Shown here piece after piece: positions 24,414-33,172 of a stretch of DNA of 56,248 nt. Position numbers and translations under genes: made by a program. The stretch comes from an uncultured Acetatifactor sp. GTDB taxonomy: Bacteria; Bacillota; Clostridia; Lachnospirales; Lachnospiraceae. Where the stretch lies: positions 1-56,248 of the forward strand of contig CALWSL010000019.1 in assembly GCA_944384205.1 (NCBI GenBank), written 5' to 3'. The notes under the pieces were generated by a model. That model was not told the origin of the DNA and searched no databases. It saw only the letters and a list, made by a program, of their open reading frames with translations. Within the stretch, counting starts at the first letter, position 1, and every line of letters starts with the position of its first letter.

Positions 24414-26676
24414 AAAATATCAAAAAATAGTGGCAGCCGCGTTGACAACGGTACTTATACTCACTGCCTGCGGCAGACAGGAGGCAAAGGAGGTGTCAGA
24501 AAACACTTCGGAACAGACTGCGCAGAACACAGAGGAAAGCCAATGGGAATTAAAGGAGACATTATTGCCGGATGCAGATGCGGCATTGGAGGATATAACA
24601 GCCGGAGAGGAAGTCAGTGTACGGGAACTGATGTACGATATGGCGGATGGAACCATATATCGGGTGGCAGGTCTGCTTGGTGAAGGAGCGGAAAACAGAG
24701 GTATCTGCATACAGAAACTGGAGGCGCCGTATACGTCGTGGGATAATATTGTCATTGCGGCAGATGAGTGGGTGGATGGTGAATACTGTTATACGATTCA
24801 TGCCGGCTTAAGGCAGGATGGTAGTATACATATGCTGTTACAAGGTGTAAATCAGTCAGGGGAACTGCATTATTACAGGGCGCAGTGGACAAATGCTGAC
24901 GGGCGGACCGTGCAGGAAATTCCCGGTGAATATTTTGATGCGGAATTGTTATCAAATATTGCGTTTTCCTATACAGACAGCGACGATGCCTACTATCTTG
25001 CTTCCTATGAAAGGATATGGTATTTTGATAAAGCATTTAAAGAAAAAAAGGATTGCGTAATAAATGGATATCTGTGGCAGATTGTGGAAAATTCCGCCGG
25101 AGAGATATATCTGACAGGCGTTTCTTCGGACGGCAATTTCTGTATTTGGACGCTGGAAGACCAAAAGCCTGTAGTTGATTCTGCGGATGTAATTTCCGGT
25201 GTGTCGGTAAAGGCTGACTTCTCAAATGATACAGAAGGTTACGTGTGTACAACAGAAGGACTTTGGCAGTTTCAGACAAAGAATGGTCAGACTGAGAGTA
25301 TTATGATGTTTGGCGAACAGGGATATTCCGTGGAGAGGGTATGCGGTATCTGCGCCGGGACAGACGGCTCTCTGTGTGCAGTGATAAAAACGGATGGCGA
25401 ATATGTGCTGTTAGCGAATGCGGAGACTGCGCAGGGTCATAAAACGGAAGAGCAGAAAGCAGATGCAGAAGCAATGCTGTCGGAGCTGGTAGAACTGGAA
25501 CTGGCGGTAACTTATCCCAGTGACTTTTTAAAAGAAATGGTGGTATATTTTAACAGGCATAATGAAGATTACAAAATCGTGCTGCGTTCACCGGAAAACG
25601 GAGAGGATAAAGAGGACTTTCAGACCAGAATTCAGGCGGAAATCAGCAGCGGCGGAGGGCCTGCTCTTTTGGCAGATGATGTAATAGATTTGCAAAATGC
25701 TGCGGAAAAGGGAATGCTGCGGGACCTGACGGCAGATTTTGCAGAGAGTAAGGAGGCGTTTTTGGCGAATGTCTGGAGCTGTGGAGAGGTAAATGGTGTA
25801 AGTTATGCGATTCCTTATAGTTTTTCCGTGATAACGTTTATCGTTTCTGAGGATGTTGTAGGAGAAAAGCAGAACTGGACCTCAGAAGAGATGGTGCAGT
25901 ATGTGTCGGGCAGCGGCGCAGAAACGGCAATAGCGAATGTAGAGAGTCCGGAACTTTTTTCTATTTTGTTAAGCCGTGGGCGGATGATTGATTGGGAAAC
26001 CGGCAAAGCATATCTGGATAGTGAAGAAGCGGTGGCGCTTTTGGAGTTTGCAGGCAGATATGGCGATAAAGGTTCTGATGATGATGTGGGTACTCGTATT
26101 GCTGAGGGGGAAGTTCTTGTAGCTTATATGTCACTGCCGGGATTTGTTTTTTCGCAGCCGATAGAAGCATTATTCCAGAGCAAAGAGGTTTACATCGGAC
26201 TTCCTGCGGAAGACGGGCAAAACGGCAATATCGTTGAGGGAAATATGCTTTCTGTGAATCAGGCGTGTGCATACCCGGAGAGAGCTGTTGCGTTTATTCA
26301 GTATTTATTGACGAAAGGATGTCAGGACAAAATTGCAGAGGACGCAGCCGCATATGGTGTAAGCGGTTTCCCTGTAAGTCAGGCAGCGTTGGAAAATATG
26401 TTTGTATATGCGGAGGAGCAGGCAAAGAATTTTGACGCTTCATATGTTCAGAGTTTTATGGGATTTGAGTATATAAGTCAGCCGCTTAGTGAGGAAAGTC
26501 TGGAAAAAATGCGGAATCTTCTGCAAAGTGCGGAACCGGAAGAAGGACGCGCAGCCGACATTTCTGATATTATAGAGGAAGAGACCCCGGCATATTTTTC
26601 CGGAAGCAAGTCTGCAAGGGAAGTCTGCGATATCCTGCAGAACAGAGTACAATTGTATCTTGATGAGAGAAATTAG
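24391..26676 (+). CDS. Lipoprotein fusing a propeller-like region to an extracellular solute-binding domain
   Basis: This is a 761-residue lipoprotein with lipobox LILTACGR. Residues about 50-350 resemble the propeller-like repeats of the preceding lipoprotein. Residues about 365-700 resemble a family 1 extracellular solute-binding protein: LAVTYPSDFLKEMVVYFNRHN, FQTRIQAEISSGGGPALLADD, GVSYAIPYSFSVITFIVSEDVV, and NMLSVNQACAYPERAVAFIQYLLT. No permease or ATPase is adjacent, unlike classical uptake operons; the orphan MsmK-type ATPase is 6 kb away. It may be a sensor or receptor as much as a transporter component. Confidence 0.75.
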   Translation: MRKYRINRKYQKIVAAALTTVLILTACGRQEAKEVSENTSEQTAQNTEESQWELKETLLPDADAALEDITAGEEVSVRELMYDMADGTIYRVAGLLGEGAENRGICIQKLEAPYTSWDNIVIAADEWVDGEYCYTIHAGLRQDGSIHMLLQGVNQSGELHYYRAQWTNADGRTVQEIPGEYFDAELLSNIAFSYTDSDDAYYLASYERIWYFDKAFKEKKDCVINGYLWQIVENSAGEIYLTGVSSDGNFCIWTLEDQKPVVDSADVISGVSVKADFSNDTEGYVCTTEGLWQFQTKNGQTESIMMFGEQGYSVERVCGICAGTDGSLCAVIKTDGEYVLLANAETAQGHKTEEQKADAEAMLSELVELELAVTYPSDFLKEMVVYFNRHNEDYKIVLRSPENGEDKEDFQTRIQAEISSGGGPALLADDVIDLQNAAEKGMLRDLTADFAESKEAFLANVWSCGEVNGVSYAIPYSFSVITFIVSEDVVGEKQNWTSEEMVQYVSGSGAETAIANVESPELFSILLSRGRMIDWETGKAYLDSEEAVALLEFAGRYGDKGSDDDVGTRIAEGEVLVAYMSLPGFVFSQPIEALFQSKEVYIGLPAEDGQNGNIVEGNMLSVNQACAYPERAVAFIQYLLTKGCQDKIAEDAAAYGVSGFPVSQAALENMFVYAEEQAKNFDASYVQSFMGFEYISQPLSEESLEKMRNLLQSAEPEEGRAADISDIIEEETPAYFSGSKSAREVCDILQNRVQLYLDERN

Positions 26677-26695
26677 GATACATATTAAGCACAAA

Positions 26696-26724
26696 TTGAC
26701 AAAATTGTATATGCTGTCTATAAT
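26696..26724 (+). promoter_or_regulatory. Consensus SigA promoter of the flavin reductase gene
   Basis: TTGACA (26696-26701) and TATAAT (26719-26724) with exactly 17 bases between, both perfect matches to consensus. Strong constitutive expression is expected. Confidence 0.92.
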
Positions 26725-26775
26725 TGGGTACAGTAAAGTGAGCTACAGTCAGAGTAAAAACAAGGAGGCAGGAGC

Positions 26776-27276
26776 ATGAACAAGAACGCATTTCGACAGT
26801 TATCTTACGGTGTATATGTAATCAGCACATGGGATGAGGGCAGACCCACAGGCTGTACCGCCAACAGCGCCATGCAGATTACATCAGACCCGGCGACCAT
26901 TGCCGTAAGCATCAATCATGACAATTATACCAATAAATGTATTCAGGAATCCGGCAGATTTGCAATTTCCATTTTGGGTGAAAACTCCAATCCGGGAATC
27001 ATCGGAACCTTCGGCTTTAAAAGCGGGCGGGACAACAACAAATTTGACGAGGTGCAGTCCGTCATCAAAGGCTTCCTTCCGGTAGTTGCAGATGCCTGTG
27101 CTTACATTGCCTGTGAAGTCATTGACAAGATGGAGACAGAGACTCATACCGTTTTCCTTGGAAAAGTAACGGATGCAGATGTGCTGAAGGCGGATGACCC
27201 CATGACTTACGCTTATTATCATAACGTAATCAAAGGAAAAAGCCCCAAAGCAGCGCCCACCTATATTGAAGAATAG
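26776..27276 (+). CDS. Flavin reductase-like FMN-binding protein
   Basis: This 166-residue split-barrel flavoprotein belongs to the flavin_reduct family (PF01613). It shows the usual opening FRQLSYGVYVISTWDEGRPTGCTANSAMQIT (phosphate/FMN-binding Thr and Asn), SINHDNYTNKCI, and FAISILGENSNPGIIGTFGFKSGRDNNKF. In clostridia such domains are often fused to rubredoxin as high-molecular-weight rubredoxin or serve as flavin/oxygen reductases; here only the flavin domain is present. A consensus promoter and AAGGAGG indicate high expression, which suits an oxygen-stress or redox role (inference). A terminator follows. Confidence 0.88.
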   Translation: MNKNAFRQLSYGVYVISTWDEGRPTGCTANSAMQITSDPATIAVSINHDNYTNKCIQESGRFAISILGENSNPGIIGTFGFKSGRDNNKFDEVQSVIKGFLPVVADACAYIACEVIDKMETETHTVFLGKVTDADVLKADDPMTYAYYHNVIKGKSPKAAPTYIEE

Positions 27277-27336
27277 GTAAATCAAATAGGTAAATCAGAG
27301 TACTACAAAAATTCATCAAAGCGTTTAAGCAAGATG

Positions 27337-27392
27337 AACTGCCCCCTAAATGTCAGACAGGAAAATCTGACTTAGCGGGGCAGTTTATTTTT
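27337..27392 (+). terminator. Terminator after the flavin reductase gene
   Basis: The outer stem AACTGCCCC (27337-27345) pairs with GGGGCAGTT (27377-27385), with an inner TCAGA/TCTGA stem, followed by a T-rich tract. Confidence 0.85.
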
Positions 27393-27405
27393 AAATAATC
27401 ATCAA

Positions 27406-27430
27406 ATAACAGGCTGCAAGAACCTGTTAT
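27406..27430 (-). terminator. Hairpin at the end of the ABC-2 operon
   Basis: ATAACAGG (27406-27413) pairs with CCTGTTAT (27423-27430), overlapping the stop codon of the last permease gene. On the minus strand only a weak T tract follows. Confidence 0.45.
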
Positions 27431-28212
27431 GACCCTGCAGACTGGTAATGACTGATACCGAAACGCCAGACACAAAAGCTTATTAAGGCAAATACAATGG
27501 TGCCAAAGGGATACAGCGCATAAATCGGGTTATCGGTGCGCCCCAGAAGATATTGCAGAGGATAATATTGCACCAGCGTGTAAGGAACGATATAGGTGCA
27601 GATTTTCATAATACGGCTGCCATATACGTCAATGGGATACTTCCCATACTCTCTGGCGCCGTCCGTCAACACATTCATAAATTCAAGTCCATCCAGTGTA
27701 AAAAAGCACAGCGCCGCGTAAATTAAAAAAATGCTCGCAAATAACAGAGTGCCGCCAAACAGCATGGAGATTACAGTGAGTACCTTGTCCCAGGTCCATA
27801 AAATATTGCTGTGGTAAATGCCATAGACAAACATGACCACTGCCTGGAGCATTCTTCCGATGCGGCTCAGTTCAAATTTGCTGCCAAGTATCTGCAAAAT
27901 AGGACTTTGGGGGCGGACAAGTATGCGGTCAAACTGTCCTTCCCGCACGATTCCGGCAAAGGCATCAAACCCTCGCGCAAAGCACTCAGCCAGTGAAAAT
28001 TCCATCAGCATAATGGCGAAGCACAAAAGCACTTCGCTGTAGCTGTATCCTTTTACCTCTGAAAAACGTGCAAACAGAAAATAAATGCCCAAAAAGATAT
28101 TAAAGGAAACCAGGAATTGTCCCATTGCCGTCAGCAGAAAGGAAGCTTTGTACTCCATCGTGCTTCGTATGACAATGGAAATATAGTGAAGATATAATCG
28201 AATCGCTCTCAT
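27427..28212 (-). CDS. ABC-2 family transporter permease
   Basis: This is a 261-residue, six-helix permease of the ABC-2 type (COG3694 group). It shows MRAIRLYLHYISIVIRSTMEYKASFLL at the N-terminus, the REGQFDRILVRPQSPILQILGSK loop that is hallmark for this group, and a C-terminal YPIDVYGSRIMKICTYIVPYTLVQYYPLQYLLGR stretch. It is the third gene of the operon, beginning 1 base beyond the stop of the second permease. Together the three make an exporter of unknown substrate, possibly a lipid, peptide or drug. Confidence 0.87.
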   Translation of the reverse strand: MRAIRLYLHYISIVIRSTMEYKASFLLTAMGQFLVSFNIFLGIYFLFARFSEVKGYSYSEVLLCFAIMLMEFSLAECFARGFDAFAGIVREGQFDRILVRPQSPILQILGSKFELSRIGRMLQAVVMFVYGIYHSNILWTWDKVLTVISMLFGGTLLFASIFLIYAALCFFTLDGLEFMNVLTDGAREYGKYPIDVYGSRIMKICTYIVPYTLVQYYPLQYLLGRTDNPIYALYPFGTIVFALISFCVWRFGISHYQSAGS

Positions 28213-28213
28213 A

Positions 28214-29053
28214 TCAACCTCCTTGTACTACAACGCGCCGCTCTGCAATCCTGCATAGCCACTTTCCCAAGCCAACCATCAAAACAAACCAAAACAACTG
28301 TAAGCCTACAGCCCGTGTCATCTCCGTGCCTGCCAAATCGCTGCTGTAGATGCGGAGCGGTACATTCTGCATCCCTGCAAAAGGAAGCAGTTCCACAACG
28401 GTACGAAGCGGTTCCGGCAGAAAGGGAATCGGAACAATGGAGCCGCAAAAGAAATCTACCAAAGAGGTCAGCAGAATGCGGATGCCCTGGGAGGATACCA
28501 TAAAAAAGGACAAAATATACACTAAGATACAAAAAGCAACGGTTACACCCAGACCCAGCGCCATAGTTCCCACAAACAAAATAGCCGTACCGATATCCTT
28601 CGGCAATGGCATCCGAAATGGCTCCGGCAGTAAAAGGGCGGTTATCAGAATCGGAAAGCACCGAAGCACTGCTTTTGACAGGCGGTTCGCAGCATTTTTG
28701 GCAAACCACATATTGTAAATGGATACCGGGCGGCACAGCTCATATGCAATATTGCCGTTTATAATCAGGTCAAAAATTTCATTATCCATCATCCATGTGG
28801 CGAAAAACATCAGAAATGCCTGCTGCAGCCATATGTAAGCCATCATGGAGGAAAACTCCATGGGAAATGCCGCCGGATTGGAATCGTAAAAGGCTTTATA
28901 CACAAAGCATTCCATAAATCCCCATACGAACTGTGTCACCATGCCGGCAGCTGCAGCGGTGCGGTACTGGATTCCCATATTAAAGCGCAGCCGGAAAAAA
29001 GAGAAATATTTCCGCAAGGAAAATTCTCTTTGTATTGTAGATTGTTTTTTCAT
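28214..29053 (-). CDS. ABC-2 family transporter permease
   Basis: This 279-residue permease (COG4587 group) is the partner of the following permease. It has six predicted helices, with the family's FNMGIQYRTAAAAGMVTQFVWGFMECFVYKAFYD start, the EIFDLIINGNIAYELCRPVSIYNMWFAKNAANR cytoplasmic loop, and a terminal helix ending in a basic tail. ATG 29053 is preceded by AGGAGG on the minus strand. The permeases form a heterodimer with the adjacent ATPase, judging from other COG4586/4587/3694 triplets. Confidence 0.87.
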   Translation of the reverse strand: MKKQSTIQREFSLRKYFSFFRLRFNMGIQYRTAAAAGMVTQFVWGFMECFVYKAFYDSNPAAFPMEFSSMMAYIWLQQAFLMFFATWMMDNEIFDLIINGNIAYELCRPVSIYNMWFAKNAANRLSKAVLRCFPILITALLLPEPFRMPLPKDIGTAILFVGTMALGLGVTVAFCILVYILSFFMVSSQGIRILLTSLVDFFCGSIVPIPFLPEPLRTVVELLPFAGMQNVPLRIYSSDLAGTEMTRAVGLQLFWFVLMVGLGKWLCRIAERRVVVQGG

Positions 29054-29065
29054 TTTCTGCGCCTC

Positions 29066-29905
29066 CTATGCAATGTGCATCTGCCTGTAAAGGCAGGCAA
29101 TGATTTCATCCAGACTCAAGTCGTTAATATTCCCTTCTCTGATATTGCTGTCACTTTTGTAAAGGCTTACCTTCTTGCGCATATCGGCAAGCGTGCCGTC
29201 TAAAAGGACTCTGCCTTTTCCGATAAGAATAACCCGCTGTGTCAGGGCTTCGATATCCTGCATATCGTGAGTAGTCAGAATGACCGTAGTCTTATGCTCC
29301 TGGTTCAGCCGCAGAATAAAATCCCTGACGGCAAGCTTGGAAACGGCGTCCAGACCAATTGTAGGCTCGTCCAAAAACAGGATGTTCGGCTGATGCAGCA
29401 GGGACGCCGCAATTTCGCAGCGCATACGCTGTCCGAGGGATAACTGGCGCGTGGGCGTTTTCAATAATTCCTGCAAATGCAGGAGGTCTGTCAGTTCTTC
29501 TAAATTGTGCTCATATTGGGGAGTGGAAATAGAATAGATATCCTTCAAAAGAGCAAAGGAATCAATCACGGGAACATCCCACCATAGCTGGGAACGCTGT
29601 CCGAATACCACGCCGATTTGCCTTACATGCTCAATGCGGTTTTTCCATGGGATTCGTCCGTCCACATAACAGCTTCCGCTGTCAGGTGTCAATATTCCGC
29701 TTAGAATTTTAATCGTAGAACTTTTTCCTGCTCTGTTGGGACCGATATAGCCGACCATCTCTCCATCGCCAATGGTAAAGCTTACATCCGACAGGGCGTG
29801 GATGCTCTCGACCTGTCTGTGGAACAGGGCTTTGCAGGCTTCCTTCATGCCTGCGTTTCGTTTTGCTACTCTGTACGATTTACATACGTGTTCCATCGTA
29901 ATCAT
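29066..29905 (-). CDS. ABC transporter ATP-binding protein (COG4586 type)
   Basis: This 279-residue ATPase is the first gene of the exporter operon. I start it at ATG 29905, which has AGGAGG upstream; a frame reaching to 29989 would translate the leader and that ribosome site. Motifs: Walker A GPNRAGKSS (Arg in place of the usual Gly of GPNGAGKST, although the G-x4-GKS pattern is kept), Q-loop IGVVFGQRSQLWWDVP, signature LSLGQRMRCEIA, Walker B ILFLDEPTIGLD, H-loop TTHD. QRSQLWWD is typical of the COG4586 group. It drives export by the two permeases. Confidence 0.9.
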   Translation of the reverse strand: MITMEHVCKSYRVAKRNAGMKEACKALFHRQVESIHALSDVSFTIGDGEMVGYIGPNRAGKSSTIKILSGILTPDSGSCYVDGRIPWKNRIEHVRQIGVVFGQRSQLWWDVPVIDSFALLKDIYSISTPQYEHNLEELTDLLHLQELLKTPTRQLSLGQRMRCEIAASLLHQPNILFLDEPTIGLDAVSKLAVRDFILRLNQEHKTTVILTTHDMQDIEALTQRVILIGKGRVLLDGTLADMRKKVSLYKSDSNIREGNINDLSLDEIIACLYRQMHIA

Positions 29906-30039
29906 TTTGCTTCCTCCTGGTAGTAATATTTCTGCCTGCGCAGATGGGATATCTTGCCAAGTAGGGTCTGTCTCTCTGGTGTCAGCCAAAGAATACCGAA
30001 TTTAATTTGCAAGCCACGCCTGTAACAGGGTGGAAAATT

Positions 30040-30069
30040 ATTATAGGACAGCCTGTGGGGAAAAGTCAA
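30040..30069 (-). promoter_or_regulatory. Promoter of the ABC-2 exporter operon
   Basis: TTGACT (minus, 30069-30064), an 18-base spacer and TATAAT (30045-30040). The leader is about 130 bases with a small hairpin (CCTG/CAGG) near its 5' end. Confidence 0.7.
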
Positions 30070-30089
30070 GAAAATTCAAAACTTAAACA

Positions 30090-30117
30090 TTGACAAATAT
30101 AGCGAATCAATTATCAT
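30090..30117 (+). promoter_or_regulatory. Promoter of the tadA unit
   Basis: TTGACA (30090-30095), a 16-base spacer and TATCAT (30112-30117). It is divergent from the exporter promoter and gives a leader of roughly 185 bases before tadA. Confidence 0.65.
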
Positions 30118-30165
30118 GAAAGTATAGTCAGATTAACCGCTTAACCCCAATATCCGGGAAAGAAA

Positions 30166-30291
30166 ATGGAAACGGATGCACATCGGAAAAAAATCAGGAT
30201 TATCGGTGTGGTGATTGCGAATCTGACAGAAGAGGAATGCTTCTCGATAAGTTTTTCTCAGTTTATAATAAATGAGACGCACATGTTATGA
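30166..30291 (+). CDS. Candidate small protein (41 residues) in the tadA leader
   Basis: An ATG at 30166 with GGGAAAG shortly upstream opens a 41-codon frame ending TGA 30289-30291, 18 bases before tadA. The predicted peptide begins METDAHRKKIRIIGVVIANL and ends IINETHML: a basic start, a hydrophobic strand and an acidic TEEE turn. It resembles no family I can name. It could be a real small protein, an upstream frame tuning tadA translation, or the remnant of a larger gene. Nothing but the frame, the ribosome site and the position supports it. Confidence 0.35.
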   Translation: METDAHRKKIRIIGVVIANLTEEECFSISFSQFIINETHML

Positions 30292-30309
30292 ATATAAAGG
30301 AGAAGCATC

Positions 30310-30831
30310 ATGGCGGTGATTCAGAGCGTTCAGGAAAAATATATGAAGGAAGCCTTGAAGCAGGCGAAGAAGGCATATGCACTGGGCGAGGTTCCCATAG
30401 GATGCGTGATTGTGCATAAAGGCGTGATTATCGGGCGCGGCTACAATCGCCGTAACACGGACAAAAATACGCTTTCCCATGCAGAGATTACGGCAATCAA
30501 CAAAGCCAGCAAAAAAATCGGTGACTGGAGATTAGAGGAGTGTACCTTGTATGTAACGCTGGAGCCTTGTCAGATGTGCGCAGGGGCAATCGTACAGGCG
30601 CGGATTCCTGAGGTGGTTATGGGGTGTATGAATCCCAAGGCGGGCTGTGCAGGATCTATTTTAAATATTCTGGATATGCCCCGGTTTAATCATCAGGTTG
30701 CTGTGACCCGCGGCGTGCTGGAACAGGAATGCAGTGAAATGCTGAAAACTTTTTTTGCAGAGCTGAGAGAGCGGAATAAACTGGAAAAGGAAAAGAAAAA
30801 AAGGCTTGAGGAAGAAACTGTAAATATGTAG
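30310..30831 (+). CDS. tadA: tRNA-specific adenosine-34 deaminase
   Basis: This is a 173-residue zinc deaminase. HAE (residues 57-59, with the catalytic Glu) and PCQMC (zinc cysteines C87 and C90) are both present. It also has GEVPIGCVIVHKGVIIGRGYNRRNTDKN and the QARIPEVVMGCMNPKAGCAGS segment of the TadA group. It converts adenosine-34 to inosine in tRNA-Arg(ACG). The C-terminal 15 residues are highly charged. Length is normal. A GH94 gene follows after 20 bases, so the transcript may continue into the carbohydrate block. In many Firmicutes tadA lies next to the SRP RNA and dnaX; here those are elsewhere in the window. Confidence 0.93.
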   Translation: MAVIQSVQEKYMKEALKQAKKAYALGEVPIGCVIVHKGVIIGRGYNRRNTDKNTLSHAEITAINKASKKIGDWRLEECTLYVTLEPCQMCAGAIVQARIPEVVMGCMNPKAGCAGSILNILDMPRFNHQVAVTRGVLEQECSEMLKTFFAELRERNKLEKEKKKRLEEETVNM

Positions 30832-30851
30832 GAAGGAGCACAGGATGACAA

Positions 30852-33122
30852 ATGGAATACGGACGGTTTTTAGAAAACGGAAAGAAATATGAAATACTAA
30901 CTCCACTTACGCCGGGACCATGGAGCAACTGCTTATACAATGATTCTTATTATTTGGAAATCAGTCAGACCATGCAAGGTGCCGGCTGTGTGGTAAAGGA
31001 TTATACCAGGAGCGCTTGCTTGAAGAAATATCGGTATTTTTATCTGGCGGACAGAGAATCCGGCGAAGTATGGAATCCGAACTATATTCCGTTGGCAAAG
31101 GAGCCGGAAAGTTATTCCTGCGTACATGAGATATGGAATTCTCAGATAAAATCCCGGCAGCAGGGCATTGAGACCACCATTCAGGTGGTAGTGCCTTCCG
31201 AGGGAACCAGAGAAATCTGGACTGTAACTCTGCGGAATCAGTCTGAAAAGACCAGACAGATTTCCCTGTATTCGGTGTTCGGATTTTATGATCAGGGTGT
31301 GATGGGCGGCGAATGTATTTATGATGAGGATGCGGAAGTGATTATAAAATACGCGTTTCCCTATCATGTTTATTATGAAGATAAGGAAAAGGTGATGAAA
31401 GAGAAGGCGTTTTTTTATCTTTTCGCGGACAGAAAACCTGCTTCTGCGGATATGAGTGAAGAACGTTTTTTCGGTGGGCAGGGTGAATATGGAATTCCTG
31501 CGGGTGTGAAAAGAGGAAAATTAAGCGGCATAAACGGGGAGGCAGAGGAGTTCTGCGGCGCATTCTCCTTTGATTTTTCATTGGAACCCGGCGAGCGGGT
31601 GGAACTGTTTCTGGAAGCCGGCGCCGCGGTAACCAGGGAAGAGATTTTAGAGCGGAAAAGAGGATTCCGTAAGGAAACCGTGGAGAAAGCGTTTCGGGAA
31701 ACTGCTGCTTACTGGGAAGATGCTTTGGACGGCTTCTATATTGAGACGCCGGATGAGAATCTGAATGCCTTTGCAAATTACTGGTTAAAGAAGCAGATTA
31801 CACTGCTGACCAGACACAACAGAGGCGGTACTTATTGTCCGGTGCGAAATCAATTGCAGGATGCGCTGGGTTATGCGATGCTCCAGCCTAAGAGAGCAGG
31901 AAAGTATTTTTTTGACGTGTTAAAGCTTCAGAATCAAAACGGCTTTATCAAACAGTGGTACGACACCTCCGGTGCGCCACCCAGAGCCCTTTGCCTCCTG
32001 AATCATACGGACGGACCGGTCTGGCTGGTTATCTGTATCGAAGCTTTCATCAGACAAAGCGGAAACAGGGAACTTCTTAAAAAACAGATACCTTATGCAG
32101 ACGGCGGTTCGGGAACGGTACTGGAGCATATGAAAAGGGCAATGCTATATTTGTCAGGACAATGCGGCGAACACGGTATGTGTCTGATGGGGGACGGAGA
32201 CTGGAATGACCCCATTAACGGTCCGGGCAGAGAAGGAAAGGGAGAATCCGTTTGGCTTTCCATGGCGTTTGTATATGCTGCCGGGTTGCTGCTTCCCTAT
32301 CTTGAGAAGGCAGACGGAGAAGCTTATGAAAAAATAGCACAGGCGGCAGAGAGTATGACAAGAGCGATTAATACCTACGCATGGTGTGGAAAGCAGTATG
32401 CACTGGCGATTCATGATAACGGTTCCCTGCTTGGAGGACCGGAGGACAGACTGTTTTTGAATACCCAGTCCTGGGCGATTATTTCGGGCGTGGCAGATGA
32501 GCAGCGGGCGAGAGTGCTGATGAATACCGTTGCGGAAAAGCTGACAACTCCTTTTGGACCATTGATTCTGGATACTCCTTTTTCGGAGTGGGATGATCGT
32601 TGGGGACGTGTCAGTGTGAAAAAGTCGGGCACCACGGAAAACGGTTCTGTTTACTGTCATGCCTCCATGTTTTATGCTTTTGCACAGGCATGTATGGGAG
32701 ACGGAGATGGGTTATATGAAACCATATGGAGAACACTTCCCACCAATCCCGAGAATCCGCCGGAAAAAAATCTGCAGTTACCGACTTTTCTTCCCAATTA
32801 TTACTATGGATTACGCGACTCCGCTAATTTCGGAAGGTCCAGCAGACATTACGGTACCGGAACGGTGGCTTGGATGCTGATGCTCCTGCTGGAAGAATTA
32901 CTGGGGGTGAAGGCAACAGCAGACGGCATCAGGCTGCAGCCCTGTCTGCCCCATAAGTGGGATGTGGCTGTCTGCATCAGAAAATACCGGAATGCGGAAT
33001 ATCATATTTTGATTCAGCGGGGAAGTGCGAACAGCGTTCGTGTGGACGGCGTTCCTTATATGGAAACGTACCTTCCGTATGAGGAGGGCAAAACCTATCG
33101 GGTAACGGTTACGATTGTATAG
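30852..33122 (+). CDS. Glycoside hydrolase family 94 phosphorylase
   Basis: This is a 756-residue GH94 phosphorylase (cellobiose/cellodextrin/chitobiose phosphorylase group). The N-terminal beta-sandwich starts [24 protein letters not shown], as in cellobiose phosphorylases, and an (alpha/alpha)6 barrel follows. The catalytic aspartate lies in [10 protein letters not shown] (residues 447-456). Late motifs include [16 protein letters not shown]. It splits a beta-glycoside with phosphate to give a sugar 1-phosphate, saving ATP. The acceptor specificity cannot be read. It lies between tadA and a beta-glucuronidase gene. No signal peptide, so it acts on imported oligosaccharide. The ribosome site AAGGAG is rather far (about 14 bases) from this ATG. 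Confidence 0.85.
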   Translation: MEYGRFLENGKKYEILTPLTPGPWSNCLYNDSYYLEISQTMQGAGCVVKDYTRSACLKKYRYFYLADRESGEVWNPNYIPLAKEPESYSCVHEIWNSQIKSRQQGIETTIQVVVPSEGTREIWTVTLRNQSEKTRQISLYSVFGFYDQGVMGGECIYDEDAEVIIKYAFPYHVYYEDKEKVMKEKAFFYLFADRKPASADMSEERFFGGQGEYGIPAGVKRGKLSGINGEAEEFCGAFSFDFSLEPGERVELFLEAGAAVTREEILERKRGFRKETVEKAFRETAAYWEDALDGFYIETPDENLNAFANYWLKKQITLLTRHNRGGTYCPVRNQLQDALGYAMLQPKRAGKYFFDVLKLQNQNGFIKQWYDTSGAPPRALCLLNHTDGPVWLVICIEAFIRQSGNRELLKKQIPYADGGSGTVLEHMKRAMLYLSGQCGEHGMCLMGDGDWNDPINGPGREGKGESVWLSMAFVYAAGLLLPYLEKADGEAYEKIAQAAESMTRAINTYAWCGKQYALAIHDNGSLLGGPEDRLFLNTQSWAIISGVADEQRARVLMNTVAEKLTTPFGPLILDTPFSEWDDRWGRVSVKKSGTTENGSVYCHASMFYAFAQACMGDGDGLYETIWRTLPTNPENPPEKNLQLPTFLPNYYYGLRDSANFGRSSRHYGTGTVAWMLMLLLEELLGVKATADGIRLQPCLPHKWDVAVCIRKYRNAEYHILIQRGSANSVRVDGVPYMETYLPYEEGKTYRVTVTIV

Positions 33123-33172
33123 ACAGAGGATGTGATTACCCGGAACGGAAAATATCAGAAAAGAGGAAGACT

